Positions 33,657 through 41,914 of a stretch of DNA of 64,000 nucleotides are shown in pieces. The DNA is from Ruminococcus sp. GTDB lineage: Bacteria; Bacillota; Clostridia; Oscillospirales; Ruminococcaceae. The first letter of the stretch is position 1, and every line of letters begins with the position of its first letter. The position numbers were made by a program, and so were the translations under genes. The notes under the pieces are model-generated. The model did not search any database. It worked only from the letters and a program-made list of their open reading frames with translations, and was not told the DNA's origin. Where the stretch lies: contig JAGAQC010000007.1 of assembly GCA_017622925.1 (NCBI GenBank), positions 1 through 64,000 of the forward strand, written 5' to 3'.

Positions 33657-34771
33657 CAGAAGTACATATAAAGCTGGCATTTTATCATGCCGTTATAGAG
33701 CTTTCGGCGTTTTTTGGCTTCTTCGCCGAAGAAAGTCTCAAACTGTTCGTGAGGGGAAATGACGTAGCTTTGCCGATTTCCTCCGTGACCGAGAACCCTG
33801 CCCATTTTACGGTAAATGTCCTCTGCTTCACGAAGCTCCAAAAGTCTTTCTCCGTAAGGCGGATTGCAGATAACGATAGAATTTTCTGGCTGTACGAACT
33901 TTGAAATATCCGCCTGCTCGATTTTCAGCCGTGACTTTATGCCTGCCTTGTGAGCGTTATCAAGGGTGAGGGCGACTGCCGCATCGTCAATATCAAATCC
34001 GATGCCGTGGAAAGTTGCCGAGCGGTCAACTCCGTCTATGGCTTTTTTTCTCTCCTCCTGCCATATCCTTGAATCTATGGACTCCCATTTTTCGGCGGCA
34101 AATCGGCGGTTTATGCCCACGGGTATCTTCAGAGCCTTTAAAGCTGCCTCGATAAGCAGAGTACCGCTGCCGCAGAACGGGTCGCATACAATGGAATCAG
34201 GGCGTACCCTTGCAAGGTCAACAATACCTGCCGCAAGAGTTTCCTTAATTGGAGCGGCATTGGAATTTCGCCTGTAACCTCGCTTATGGAGTCCGACTCC
34301 GCTTGTATCGAGATATATCGTAACAATATCTTTCATTATGCTGAATTGTATCTGAACGGGAGGAGCAGTCTCGGAGAACCTGTTCACGCCGTATTTAGTT
34401 TTCAGCCTTTCCACCGCCGCTTTTTTTACGATAGACTGACAGTCGGGAACGCTGTGGAGAGCGGAATTAAGCGAATATCCCTTGACGGGGAACGCATTGT
34501 CGATGCCGATGAATCTTTCCAGTTCTATCGAGCGAACCCCTTGAAACAAGTCCTCAAATGTCTCCGCGCGAAATTCTATAAGCTCAATAAGCACACGTTC
34601 AGCAGTCGAAAGGCAGAGGTTCGCCCTTGCCATGATGTTTTCATCGCCTGTGAAGCTTATTTTTCCGTCGCTTACTTTTAGGTCAGTGCCGCCTATTTTT
34701 GTTATTTCGTATTTCAAAACGCTTTCCAGACCGAAATGACATGGACAGCAAAGCCGCAGTTTATCACTCAT
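33656..34771 (-). CDS. THUMP-domain RNA N2-guanine methyltransferase (RlmL/YpsC family)
   Basis: 371 residues. An N-terminal THUMP RNA-binding domain (about 5-160) is followed by a Rossmann methyltransferase with CDPFCGSGTLLIEAAL and the catalytic NPPYGE motif of base N-methyltransferases. Homologues modify 23S rRNA (RlmL, G2445) or tRNA (TrmN/Trm14); the Firmicute YpsC branch is usually annotated as the rRNA enzyme. SD GAGGTGAAATAA precedes the ATG. Operon with comFC; PBP1A lies upstream on the same strand. Confidence 0.87.
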   Translation of the reverse strand: MSDKLRLCCPCHFGLESVLKYEITKIGGTDLKVSDGKISFTGDENIMARANLCLSTAERVLIELIEFRAETFEDLFQGVRSIELERFIGIDNAFPVKGYSLNSALHSVPDCQSIVKKAAVERLKTKYGVNRFSETAPPVQIQFSIMKDIVTIYLDTSGVGLHKRGYRRNSNAAPIKETLAAGIVDLARVRPDSIVCDPFCGSGTLLIEAALKALKIPVGINRRFAAEKWESIDSRIWQEERKKAIDGVDRSATFHGIGFDIDDAAVALTLDNAHKAGIKSRLKIEQADISKFVQPENSIVICNPPYGERLLELREAEDIYRKMGRVLGHGGNRQSYVISPHEQFETFFGEEAKKRRKLYNGMIKCQLYMYF

Positions 34772-34797
34772 TTATTTCACCTCATATTTTTAGATAA

Positions 34798-34838
34798 AGC
34801 CTGTCCAAAGCTAAGTAAGGGCAGGCTTTTTTTTATAC
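34798..34838. terminator. Hairpin between PBP1A and the RlmL-like gene
   Basis: AAGCCTG with CAGGCTT, about 20 nt apart, followed by eight T on the plus strand. On the minus strand, where the flanking genes run, the tail is only TTTATCTA, so termination there is uncertain. Confidence 0.45.
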
Positions 34839-34891
34839 CCGAAACGAATCGGGATTCACAATATTAGTCGGTAACAATTATTATCCCTTGA

Positions 34892-37480
34892 TTACCAAGT
34901 ATCTCCGCCGGCGTTAGGATCAACACCGCCGCCGCCACCGTTGGGATCGACAGCACCGCCGCCTCCGTTGGGGTCAACAGCACCTCCGCCGCCATTGGGA
35001 TCGACAGCGCCGCCGCCGCCGTTGGGATCGACAGCACCTCCACCACCGTTAGGATCGACAGCACCGCCGCCGCCGTTGGGATCGACAGCTCCACCGCCGC
35101 CTGCATTGGGGTCAACAGCTCCTCCGCCTGCATTTGGATCGACAGGTGTTGCAGTCTGCTGTGAGGGTGAGGGAGCGATATAATGATTTCCGTCGCAGTA
35201 AGGAGCGTTGGAAGATTTCCAGTAACCCGTGATTCCCTTAGGACAGTATTCTCTCGCTATAAGACCCGAAGCCTCGCACATTGGGGCTTGTATAACGGAA
35301 TCGACCTGATCGAAATCCACGCCCGTATCGGGGAAACGCGTATTAGCATAGTCGCCGATTATGGTGTTCCATACGGCAGCCGACTTAAGGCTTGAGGGAA
35401 GCTCCATGCCTGCTCGTTTTTCCTTGTAACCGATAGTTATACCGCTTGCAAAGTCTCGTGTCATTCCGACGAAAGCAAGGTCGTACCAGTCCTCGGTAGT
35501 ACCTGTTTTGCCGACAACGGTTTTGTTGTAAAGCTTAGCGGCAGTACCTGTACCGTTGTCAACAACGTTTTTGATAAGGCGGTTCATTACCCACGCAGTT
35601 TCATCGGAAACAGCCTGATGAGTGTTTCTGCCGTCTACATTGTCAACAATGACCTGACCGTTGGCGTCCTCGATTTTTGAAATGATATGCGCTTCATTGT
35701 AAACGCCCTTTGCGCCGTAGGGGAGATAAGCGTTTACGAGGTTTTCGAGCGTGATACCGTATGTCAGAGAGCCGATAGACAAAGGCGAATGAGCCTTGTC
35801 GCTTTCATCAAGCTTCATTCCCAGATTTTCGGTACAGAACTTAAATACGGCTTCGGGCGTCAGTTCTTCGCAGAGCCGTACAGGAATCGTATTGAATGAT
35901 TGTTGCAGGAAGTAGTATATTTTGTGTTCCGCACCGTCGCCCCTTACTCTTCCGTAGTTGAAAGGCCACGGATTACCGTCCTCGTCCTTTAGAGTTTCAG
36001 ACGGCAAATTGCGGTATCGGCTTCCCCAATGGATATGATCTGTTTCGAGAGCAAGACCGTATGTTGAGATAGGCTTAACAGTCGAGCCGATCTGTCTCGG
36101 TTCGCGTACGGCGTAGTTGGTGACAAGCGAGCCTGTTTTCGGACCCCAAGTGCCGACCTGAGCCATTACAGAACCGTCATAGCGAAGCGCAATAAAGGCG
36201 ATATGCGGCAGACTTTCCTCGGGTGAGACAGTGCCGTCCCCGTCAAGGTCTACCCATTTTTCTACCCAGCTTTGGGGGATAATATTATTGATGTCAAGGA
36301 ACTTTTCTTCAATATAGTTCTGCATATCTTTGTCAACAGTTGAATATATCTTGTAGCCGCCCTTGTAAATTCGTGCAAGAGCCTCGTCGTATTCAATGTT
36401 GTAAAGCTCCTGTAAATAGCCGCATGCCTCGTAGAGCATAGCGTCAACTTCCCAAGTATAGGCTTCTTCTTCGTTTTTGAGCTTTTGCAGGTCTACCTCG
36501 GGGTGAAGCTTTTTGTATTCTTCGGAATCGGTGTAGACGAGCTTGGTATCGAGATATTCCTGATACTCGTCATAGGTGATAGCGCCGTTTTTGTACATCT
36601 GCCAGAGAACGTATTCTTTACGTTCCTTGTTGTTCGCCTTGCCGTCAACTACCAGATTATCGTCTGCATCGTAGGTTTCGACGAAAGGACCGTAATACTG
36701 CGGACTTTTCGGGATAGCGGCAAGTACGGCAGCCTCGGGGACTGTAAGATCCTCCACGGTTTTTCCGAAATAGTCTATAGCAGCCAACTGTATTCCGTTT
36801 CTTGCGCCGCCGAAGCCGATGTAGTTCAGGTATTCTTCAAGAATTTCGTCCTTTGAGTAGGTTTTTTCGAGCTGCATTGCGGAAAAGATCTCACGTATCT
36901 TACGCTGAGGAGTTTTCTCATCGTCCTTTGTGATGTTCTTGATAAGCTGCTGAGTGATCGTTGAACCGCCCTGATCGGTGTCGTAGAAGTGCAGGAACAT
37001 ATTCAGGAAAGCGGTGAAAGTACGCTTGTAGTCAACGCCGTCGTGAACGTAAAAACGCTCGTCCTCCGTGTAAACGAAAGCGTTGCGGACATGCTGCGGT
37101 ATTTTTTCAATATCGACCGGAATACGCTGAACGTCCGTTTTAAATTCCCTCAGTACAACAGGCTGAGCTTCTCCGTTTTCGTCGATCTCCGTACCGTAGA
37201 GGTAAGTATTGCTTCCCGATTCAAGCTCGGCAAGAGTGATAGTGGAGGACTCGTCCATAAAGTCCATGACGTAGACCGTAAGAGCGGTGGCAACGATAGT
37301 ACCCGTGATGATAATAATGAGGAACAGTGACAGCAGGGTCGTTGCGATACATGCAAAGAGCTTTTTCAGAACAAGCAGAAAAATATTTTTCTTTTTCTTC
37401 GGATGTTTTTTGCTCTTGTGTATGTCGTCACGGTGCGCCGGCTGCCGCAGCGTTCCTTTATCGTGATTTGATTTATCCAT
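34892..37480 (-). CDS. Class A penicillin-binding protein (PBP1A) with nine-unit VDPN Gly-rich tail
   Basis: Bifunctional wall synthase. A basic cytosolic N-terminus, membrane anchor about 33-73, then a GT51 glycosyltransferase (TEDERFYVHDGVD with the catalytic Glu at about 139, GGSTITQQLIKN), an insert, and a transpeptidase with STVK, SFN and KTGTT motifs. The C-terminal 85 residues are nine tandem VDPNxGGG(G)A units encoded by 27-30-bp repeats at 34895-35150. The ATG at 37480 is used; the reading frame extends 21 codons upstream but the GTG there overlaps the promoter region. The mRNA has AAAGGAGA, then a hairpin AGGCGT-TTAAAT-ACGCCT, then the ATG. Confidence 0.88.
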   Translation of the reverse strand: MDKSNHDKGTLRQPAHRDDIHKSKKHPKKKKNIFLLVLKKLFACIATTLLSLFLIIIITGTIVATALTVYVMDFMDESSTITLAELESGSNTYLYGTEIDENGEAQPVVLREFKTDVQRIPVDIEKIPQHVRNAFVYTEDERFYVHDGVDYKRTFTAFLNMFLHFYDTDQGGSTITQQLIKNITKDDEKTPQRKIREIFSAMQLEKTYSKDEILEEYLNYIGFGGARNGIQLAAIDYFGKTVEDLTVPEAAVLAAIPKSPQYYGPFVETYDADDNLVVDGKANNKERKEYVLWQMYKNGAITYDEYQEYLDTKLVYTDSEEYKKLHPEVDLQKLKNEEEAYTWEVDAMLYEACGYLQELYNIEYDEALARIYKGGYKIYSTVDKDMQNYIEEKFLDINNIIPQSWVEKWVDLDGDGTVSPEESLPHIAFIALRYDGSVMAQVGTWGPKTGSLVTNYAVREPRQIGSTVKPISTYGLALETDHIHWGSRYRNLPSETLKDEDGNPWPFNYGRVRGDGAEHKIYYFLQQSFNTIPVRLCEELTPEAVFKFCTENLGMKLDESDKAHSPLSIGSLTYGITLENLVNAYLPYGAKGVYNEAHIISKIEDANGQVIVDNVDGRNTHQAVSDETAWVMNRLIKNVVDNGTGTAAKLYNKTVVGKTGTTEDWYDLAFVGMTRDFASGITIGYKEKRAGMELPSSLKSAAVWNTIIGDYANTRFPDTGVDFDQVDSVIQAPMCEASGLIAREYCPKGITGYWKSSNAPYCDGNHYIAPSPSQQTATPVDPNAGGGAVDPNAGGGGAVDPNGGGGAVDPNGGGGAVDPNGGGGAVDPNGGGGAVDPNGGGGAVDPNGGGGGVDPNAGGDTW

Positions 37481-37548
37481 TTTGTCTTTAGGCGTATTTA
37501 AACGCCTGTCTCCTTTCTGTTGGAATGTCGTAAACTTACACACATTAT

Positions 37549-37577
37549 ATTATACCATATTAGTTTCAAAATTGCAA
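37549..37577 (-). promoter_or_regulatory. Sigma-A promoter of PBP1A (proximal copy)
   Basis: Minus strand TTGCAA (37577-37572), 17-bp spacer, TATAAT (37554-37549). It is the proximal half of a duplicated promoter; the distal half (37687-37659) has TTGCAA, 17 bp and TATAAG. Confidence 0.8.
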
Positions 37578-37705
37578 TAGGCGCGGAAAAAAATTTGAAC
37601 TTCTCAAAATTAACGAGCTTGCGAGTGGTAACGTGACACAGGGTGCAGCGTCACGCTGCTTATACCATATTAGTTTCAAAATTGCAATAGGCGCGGAAAA
37701 AAATT
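37549..37705 (-). repeat. Promoter-duplicating repeat, PBP1A copy
   Basis: Two direct copies of about 44 bp (37552-37596 and 37661-37705), each containing the whole promoter core plus CCGCGCCTA just upstream on the minus strand. Between them lies CGTGACGCTGCACCCTGTGT-CACG, which can form a 6-bp hairpin. The same order of modules is found at 2737-2862. Confidence 0.8.
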
Positions 37706-37772
37706 CACGGAAATCAATTTTTTTGAATTTGTATAATTTAGCAAAAATCGGGGAGAATATAAGTAAGAATTT

Positions 37773-37948
37773 AAGGCATCACCGCACAGAGATTGTGCGG
37801 CAGATGTGCAGTCAGATTTTTCGTCAGATTGTACAGAAATTTTGCAGGCATACTGTCGTATGTCAAGAAATTTATGTGCAAGATGACGGAAAATATGCAA
37901 GCAGATGACGTGCAAAGCCATCAGGCGGTCTTTGTGCGGTGGTGCCTT
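37773..37948. repeat. Long fold-back element D
   Basis: Arms AAGGCATCACCGCACA and TGTGCGGTGGTGCCTT, inner pairs GCAGTCAGA/TCTG-type and AAATTT/AAATTT. The apex on the minus strand reads CTTGACATACGACAGTATG-CCTGC with hairpin CATAC-GACA-GTATG, the core shared with 12066, 40656 and 48759. Together with the PBP1A promoter repeat it fills the 37481-37966 interval. Confidence 0.8.
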
Positions 37949-37966
37949 AAGCAAAGGAGCGACGAT

Positions 37967-38305
37967 ATGATACGTTCATTGGACAAGAAAATTTATTTAA
38001 CTTTAATGACCGCCATAACGGTATCGGGATTTATAGTGATATGCACTATGGGGCAGTCGTTGCACAGGCAGAGACTTGCGTCGAAAATATCGGATATTCC
38101 TGCCGAGCTGCCTGCCGTTGTGAGTACAGTACGCGAGTACAACGGGAGGATAGGCGTGTTCAAGGGAAACAGCCGTGTGCCGTACCGTGTTATCGACTAC
38201 GATTTTTCGCTGCTTTCCGATTACGATAAGGAGCAGCTCACCGAGGGCATAACCATTGAGACCGACAGCGAATTACAGCAGTTTATCGAGGATATTGCAA
38301 CGTAA
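37967..38305 (+). CDS. Small membrane-anchored protein with BofC-like C-terminal domain
   Basis: 112 residues from ATG 37967 with AAAGGAG 9 nt upstream; the open frame continues upstream only through the fold-back element. A single membrane segment spans about residues 10-28. The C-terminal half (REYNGRIGVFKGNS, VIDYDFSLLSDYDKEQLTEGI, ELQQFIEDI) resembles a short extracytoplasmic domain common in Clostridia that is often described as BofC-like. The function is not established; sporulation-related signalling is only an inference from that resemblance. Confidence 0.7.
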   Translation: MIRSLDKKIYLTLMTAITVSGFIVICTMGQSLHRQRLASKISDIPAELPAVVSTVREYNGRIGVFKGNSRVPYRVIDYDFSLLSDYDKEQLTEGITIETDSELQQFIEDIAT

Positions 38306-38317
38306 ATAAAGCTGTAT

Positions 38318-38908
38318 TTATCCATGTTTCACTCCGTTTTTGTGCTTTTTCTTTTTGCGTACCGAGAAACCGAAGTCGCCGAGCTTACGTCCCAGAGCGA
38401 AATATTCTCCGTGGGCATAGGCGGCAAGTCCGCATTGCTGTAAATTCAGCTTGCCCTTGCTGTCGATGTATTTTTCGTCTGCGTCAACGCCGATTATTTC
38501 GGCTAAAAACATGGTGTGGCTGCCGAGAAGTCTGCTTTCCGTCACCTTGCATTCAAGGCTTACGGGACATTCCTCGATGAGGGGAGCGGCGACCTTTACA
38601 GCAGGTACGGCGTGAAATCCGCATGCAGCGAATTTGTCAATGTCCCGTCCGCTTTTTACGCCGCAGAGATCGACTTCCCTGACCATAGACGAGGCGGTAA
38701 GATTGATGACAAATTCGCCCGATTTTTTTATAATATCGTGGGAAAACCGTTCGGGGCGGACTGAAATATAAGTCATAGGCGGTCGGGTGCAGACGATGCC
38801 TGTCCAGCCGATCGTCAGAACGTTTGGTTTTTCTGTTGTTCCGCAGGTAACGAGGGTGGCAGGTACGGGAGCAAGAAGCGCACTGCCTTTCCAGAACTGT
38901 TTCGGCAT
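38318..38908 (-). CDS. Flavin reductase family protein
   Basis: 196-residue FMN-binding split-barrel protein. Visible marks: ALLAPVPATLVTCG, NVLTIGWTGIVCTRPPMTYISVRPERFSHDII and GEFVINL, typical of the flavin-reductase-like domain. Ends in a basic tail KKKKHKN. It probably binds FMN and acts in electron transfer or detoxification; the partner is unknown. Transcribed alone from its own minus-strand promoter. Confidence 0.87.
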   Translation of the reverse strand: MPKQFWKGSALLAPVPATLVTCGTTEKPNVLTIGWTGIVCTRPPMTYISVRPERFSHDIIKKSGEFVINLTASSMVREVDLCGVKSGRDIDKFAACGFHAVPAVKVAAPLIEECPVSLECKVTESRLLGSHTMFLAEIIGVDADEKYIDSKGKLNLQQCGLAAYAHGEYFALGRKLGDFGFSVRKKKKHKNGVKHG

Positions 38909-38936
38909 AAAAATTCTCCTTTTGATTGGTATTTAC

Positions 38937-38965
38937 ATTATAACACGTTCGGGAAAAAATTTCAA
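38937..38965 (-). promoter_or_regulatory. Sigma-A promoter of the flavin reductase gene
   Basis: Minus strand TTGAAA (38965-38960), 17-bp spacer, TATAAT (38942-38937). Confidence 0.8.
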
Positions 38966-39014
38966 GCGTAATGTTTAATGAGTAAGTGTAAAGTTTAGTA
39001 GGAAAGTAAATTTT

Positions 39015-39096
39015 GTAGGGGACGGCGCCCTCGACGTCCCGTTTTCGGACTGTAAACGTAACCCCATTTCGGGCTGTCGAGGGCGCCAGCCCCTAC
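39015..39096. repeat. Palindromic 82-bp repeat family, copy 2
   Basis: Complete copy of the element cut at 1-70: GTAGGGGACGGCGCCCTCGA at the left, near-exact complement TCGAGGGCGCCAGCCCCTAC at the right, and CCCGTTTTCGGACTGTAAAC in the centre. It sits between the divergent flavin reductase and spoIIA transcription units. No other gene is visible in 38966-39255. Confidence 0.85.
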
Positions 39097-39255
39097 AGTT
39101 TGTTTCGGATATAAAATTTTTGTGTGCGTGATACTTATCTTCGACAGTTTTTTCAAATACACGATGTTATAATATGGTTACTAAAGATAAAAACGCTATC
39201 GCAGCTTGAACGAGATAAAGCTGCGGACAGTGTAGACAAAAGAGGTGTAGGAGCA

Positions 39256-39561
39256 ATGAAAATCAGTATCAGATCCGAAAACGGTACGGCGATAGCAATG
39301 CTCAGCGGTGAGATAGATCATCACACGGCAAAGTCGCTGAGGTCGGAGATAGACCGTTTTGTAATAACCATGCAGCCGGACAGGCTTGCAATGGACTTTA
39401 CAGGGATAACCTTTATGGACAGCTCGGGAATAGGACTGATAATAGGCAGGTACAAGCTTATGAAGGAGTGCGGCGGACAGCTTGAGATACGCAGTCCTCA
39501 GCCATACATACGGCGAGTTCTCAAGCTTTCCGGCATTGAGCGGATAGTAAAAATAGTGTGA
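39256..39561 (+). CDS. spoIIAA: Anti-anti-sigma factor SpoIIAA
   Basis: 101-residue STAS-domain protein that releases sigma F when unphosphorylated. The phosphorylatable serine is in FMDSSGIGLI (S57). ATG 39256 has GGAG 6 nt upstream; the frame is open further upstream but without SD. First gene of the three-gene spoIIA operon. A TATAAT occurs at about 39169-39174 in the leader but without a convincing -35; a SigH promoter would be expected from family knowledge and I could not assign one. Confidence 0.93.
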   Translation: MKISIRSENGTAIAMLSGEIDHHTAKSLRSEIDRFVITMQPDRLAMDFTGITFMDSSGIGLIIGRYKLMKECGGQLEIRSPQPYIRRVLKLSGIERIVKIV

Positions 39562-39570
39562 GGTGAGACA

Positions 39571-40008
39571 ATGGAAACAGTAAACGAGATAAAAATTATT
39601 CTGCCCTCCCATTCTGTCAACGAGGGGACGGCGAGAGCGGCGGTATCCTCCTTTGTGATACAGTCCGACCCGACAGTCGAGGAGCTTTCGGACATACGCA
39701 CAGCGGTATCGGAGGCGGTAACGAACGCCATAGTTCACGGCTACAGGGGAACTCAGGGTAAGATAGAGCTTACAATAAAGCTTCTTGCAAATCGGGAAAT
39801 ATACATAAAGATCAAGGACAGCGGCTGCGGCATTCCCGATGTAGAGCAGGCAATGGAGCCGCTTTTCACGACAGCTCCCGAGGAGGAACGGTCGGGACTC
39901 GGGTTTTCCGTTATGGAAAGCTTTATGGACAAGCTGACGGTGAAAAGCAGGGTCGGCAAGGGGACAACGGTAACAATGCGTAAGAGGCTCGGCGATCATG
40001 GGAACTGA
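39571..40008 (+). CDS. spoIIAB: Anti-sigma F factor and kinase SpoIIAB
   Basis: 145-residue GHKL-fold serine kinase that binds sigma F and phosphorylates SpoIIAA. The ATP site is visible as AVSEAVTNAIVHGYRG, DSGCGIPDVEQAMEPLFT and GLGFSVMESFMD, ending KGTTVTMRKRL. GAGGTGAGA precedes the start. It overlaps sigF by 11 bp, so translation is coupled. Confidence 0.95.
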   Translation: METVNEIKIILPSHSVNEGTARAAVSSFVIQSDPTVEELSDIRTAVSEAVTNAIVHGYRGTQGKIELTIKLLANREIYIKIKDSGCGIPDVEQAMEPLFTTAPEEERSGLGFSVMESFMDKLTVKSRVGKGTTVTMRKRLGDHGN

Positions 40009-40648
40009 AGTCAAGGCTGAGGAAAATTTAGGTCTTGTTCATCTTTGCGCCAACCGTTTCCGAGGACGTGGGATAGAATACGAGGACTTGTATTCGGCAG
40101 GCTGTCTGGGACTTCTGAAAGCCGTAAAAGCCTTTGATCCGAACAGGGGAGTGAAATTTTCCACATATGCCGTACCTGTTATACTGGGCGAAATAAAGCG
40201 GCTTTTTCGCGACGGCGGAACGCTTCGGGTGAGCCGAAGTCTGAAAGAGCTTTCCATGCGGCTGCAAAAAATATGCTCGGAGTTTTTTCAGCGAGAGGGC
40301 AGAGAACCTGCGATAAGCGAGTTGTCGGAAATTTCGGGGGAATCCGAAACAGATATATCGGAAGCGTTATGCGCCGCTCAGCCGCTTTTGTCATTGACGG
40401 CTTCGGACGACAGCGAGGGACAGCTTGACGTACCTGTGGACGCGCCCGATGAGCAGATAGTGGACTTACTTGCTTTGCGGCAGATAATGACGGCATTGCC
40501 CGAGAATGACAGAATGCTGCTTGAATTGAGATACTTCAAAAATTTAACTCAATCTAACACGGCGAAAATACTCGGCATGACGCAGGTGCAGGTATCAAGG
40601 CGAGAAAAAAAGCTCCTTGCGCAGATGCGAAAGGAGCTGCTGGAGTAA
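39998..40648 (+). CDS. sigF: Forespore sigma factor SigF
   Basis: 216-residue sigma-70 protein. Region 2 shows EDLYSAGCLGLLKAVKAFDPNRGVKFSTYAVPVILGEIKR and region 4 shows ELRYFKNLTQSNTAKILGMTQVQVSRREKKLLAQMRKEL, the wording of SigF/SigG. Order after spoIIAA-spoIIAB identifies it as SigF rather than SigG. No spoVA genes follow. A fold-back element begins 8 bp after the stop. Confidence 0.94.
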   Translation: MGTEVKAEENLGLVHLCANRFRGRGIEYEDLYSAGCLGLLKAVKAFDPNRGVKFSTYAVPVILGEIKRLFRDGGTLRVSRSLKELSMRLQKICSEFFQREGREPAISELSEISGESETDISEALCAAQPLLSLTASDDSEGQLDVPVDAPDEQIVDLLALRQIMTALPENDRMLLELRYFKNLTQSNTAKILGMTQVQVSRREKKLLAQMRKELLE

Positions 40649-40655
40649 AAATAAT

Positions 40656-40818
40656 TAGACCTCCTCGGGAACTGGGAAGTGCTGTATGGCGCAGGATTTT
40701 TTGTGCTGTGCAAAGTCAGGTTTCCGCAGGAATACTGTATGTATTGCAAGGAAAGCTGGCAAAGCACAGCGCAAAAAAGACAAGTCAAACAGTGCTTTTC
40801 AGTTTCCGAGGAGGTCTA
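40656..40818. repeat. Long fold-back element B (sigF-hemW interval)
   Basis: Arms TAGACCTCCTCGG and CCGAGGAGGTCTA are perfect; GGGAAGTGCTGT pairs with ACAGTGCTTTTC and further inner segments pair. The apex on the minus strand reads CCTTGCAATACATACAGTATT followed by CCTGCGG. It fills the whole space between the convergent sigF and hemW stops and could terminate both. Confidence 0.85.
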
Positions 40819-40819
40819 C

Positions 40820-41914
40820 TTAAAAAATAAGATATTCAATGACCGAATTTGACATGAGAAAGCCTTTTTCCGTCAAAGAGACTTTTTCACCGTTGTATTT
40901 AACGTACCCTGCTTGAATAAGCGGGGGAATTTTTTTTTCAATATCGCTTCTGTGAGCTTCAACGTCTTTGAGGTCAAGCCCCTCTGCAAGTCTCAGGCGG
41001 AGCATTGAGAACTCCTCGAATCCGCAGGGGGAGCTGTCCGTAATTTCCGTCTGCTGAACAGGCGAGCCGATAAATGCCTTTATATCGGGAGCTGCGGCAA
41101 AACGCTTTCCCTTATAGCACGAATGGGCGGACGGACCTATTCCTATATAGTCAAGGCATTTCCAGTAGCGGCAGTTATGGCGGCTCTCAAAACCGCGTTT
41201 GGAAAAATTTGATACTTCGTACTGGAAAAAGCCTTTTTCTCGAAGTCTTTCCGTCATAGTCATGTAAAGCTCGGCGGTTTCGTCGTCGGTCGGTACGGCG
41301 TTTCGTATCTCATTGCAGTCAAAGGGCGTGCCTTTCTCGATTTTCAAGATATATGCGGAAATATGCTGTATAGGCAGCTCCGCCATTCTGTCAATGGAAA
41401 GCCTGAGTTTTTCCGCCGTCTGATTTGGCAGAGCAGTCATAAGGTCGCAGGAAATATTGCCGAACCCTGCTTTTTCCGCAGCGTAAACGGACTTCACCGC
41501 TCGTTCGGCGGTATGGGTACGCCCAAGCAGCTTCAATTCGTCGTCGAGCATGGACTGAACGCCGATAGACAGCCTGTTTATCCCGATCTCACGGAGCTTT
41601 GCAAGCTTTTCATATGTCAGAGTATTAGGGTTGGCTTCAAGAGTTATCTCCGCATTGTCGGACAGCTCGAAGTACGTTTTTATATGTGTAATAAATTTTG
41701 AGAGCTGTTCCGCAGACAGCAGCGACGGAGTTCCGCCGCCGAAGTATACAGTGTCGAGAACTGCTGTCTTGTCGGAATAATGCTCGATATTCCGCAGAAC
41801 GGCGTCGGTATAGGCGTCGGCGTTGGAGCTTGTATAGCTGACGGAATAAAAATCGCAGTAGCGGCATTTTTTTCCGCAGAACGGGACGTGGATATAAAGT
41901 CCGAGGGTATTCAT
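40820..41914 (-). CDS. hemW: Radical SAM heme chaperone HemW
   Basis: 364 residues. The radical SAM cluster motif CGKKCRYCDF has the phenylalanine typical of HemW rather than the CxC of true coproporphyrinogen dehydrogenase HemN. Also YFGGGTPSLL, RLSIGVQSMLDDEL and the C-terminal HemN-C domain (RLAEGLDL). Known role: heme delivery to respiratory proteins; function in an obligate fermenter is unclear. Overlaps the upstream zinc-finger gene by 4 bp (ATGA). Confidence 0.92.
   Translation of the reverse strand: MNTLGLYIHVPFCGKKCRYCDFYSVSYTSSNADAYTDAVLRNIEHYSDKTAVLDTVYFGGGTPSLLSAEQLSKFITHIKTYFELSDNAEITLEANPNTLTYEKLAKLREIGINRLSIGVQSMLDDELKLLGRTHTAERAVKSVYAAEKAGFGNISCDLMTALPNQTAEKLRLSIDRMAELPIQHISAYILKIEKGTPFDCNEIRNAVPTDDETAELYMTMTERLREKGFFQYEVSNFSKRGFESRHNCRYWKCLDYIGIGPSAHSCYKGKRFAAAPDIKAFIGSPVQQTEITDSSPCGFEEFSMLRLRLAEGLDLKDVEAHRSDIEKKIPPLIQAGYVKYNGEKVSLTEKGFLMSNSVIEYLIF

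Noticed and set aside
34895..35150. Regular 27-30-bp repeats resembling a CRISPR array
   Set aside because: The units are contiguous coding repeats in frame with PBP1A, without spacers and without cas genes.
34941..35183. Plus-strand reading frame of APPPPLGST repeats opposite the PBP1A tail
   Set aside because: It is the antisense of the VDPN repeat DNA; no SD or independent gene signal, while the minus frame is the end of a well-defined PBP.
37793..37966. 58-codon upstream extension of the BofC-like small protein
   Set aside because: It runs through the fold-back element; the ATG at 37967 has a proper AAAGGAG and a normal membrane-anchor start.
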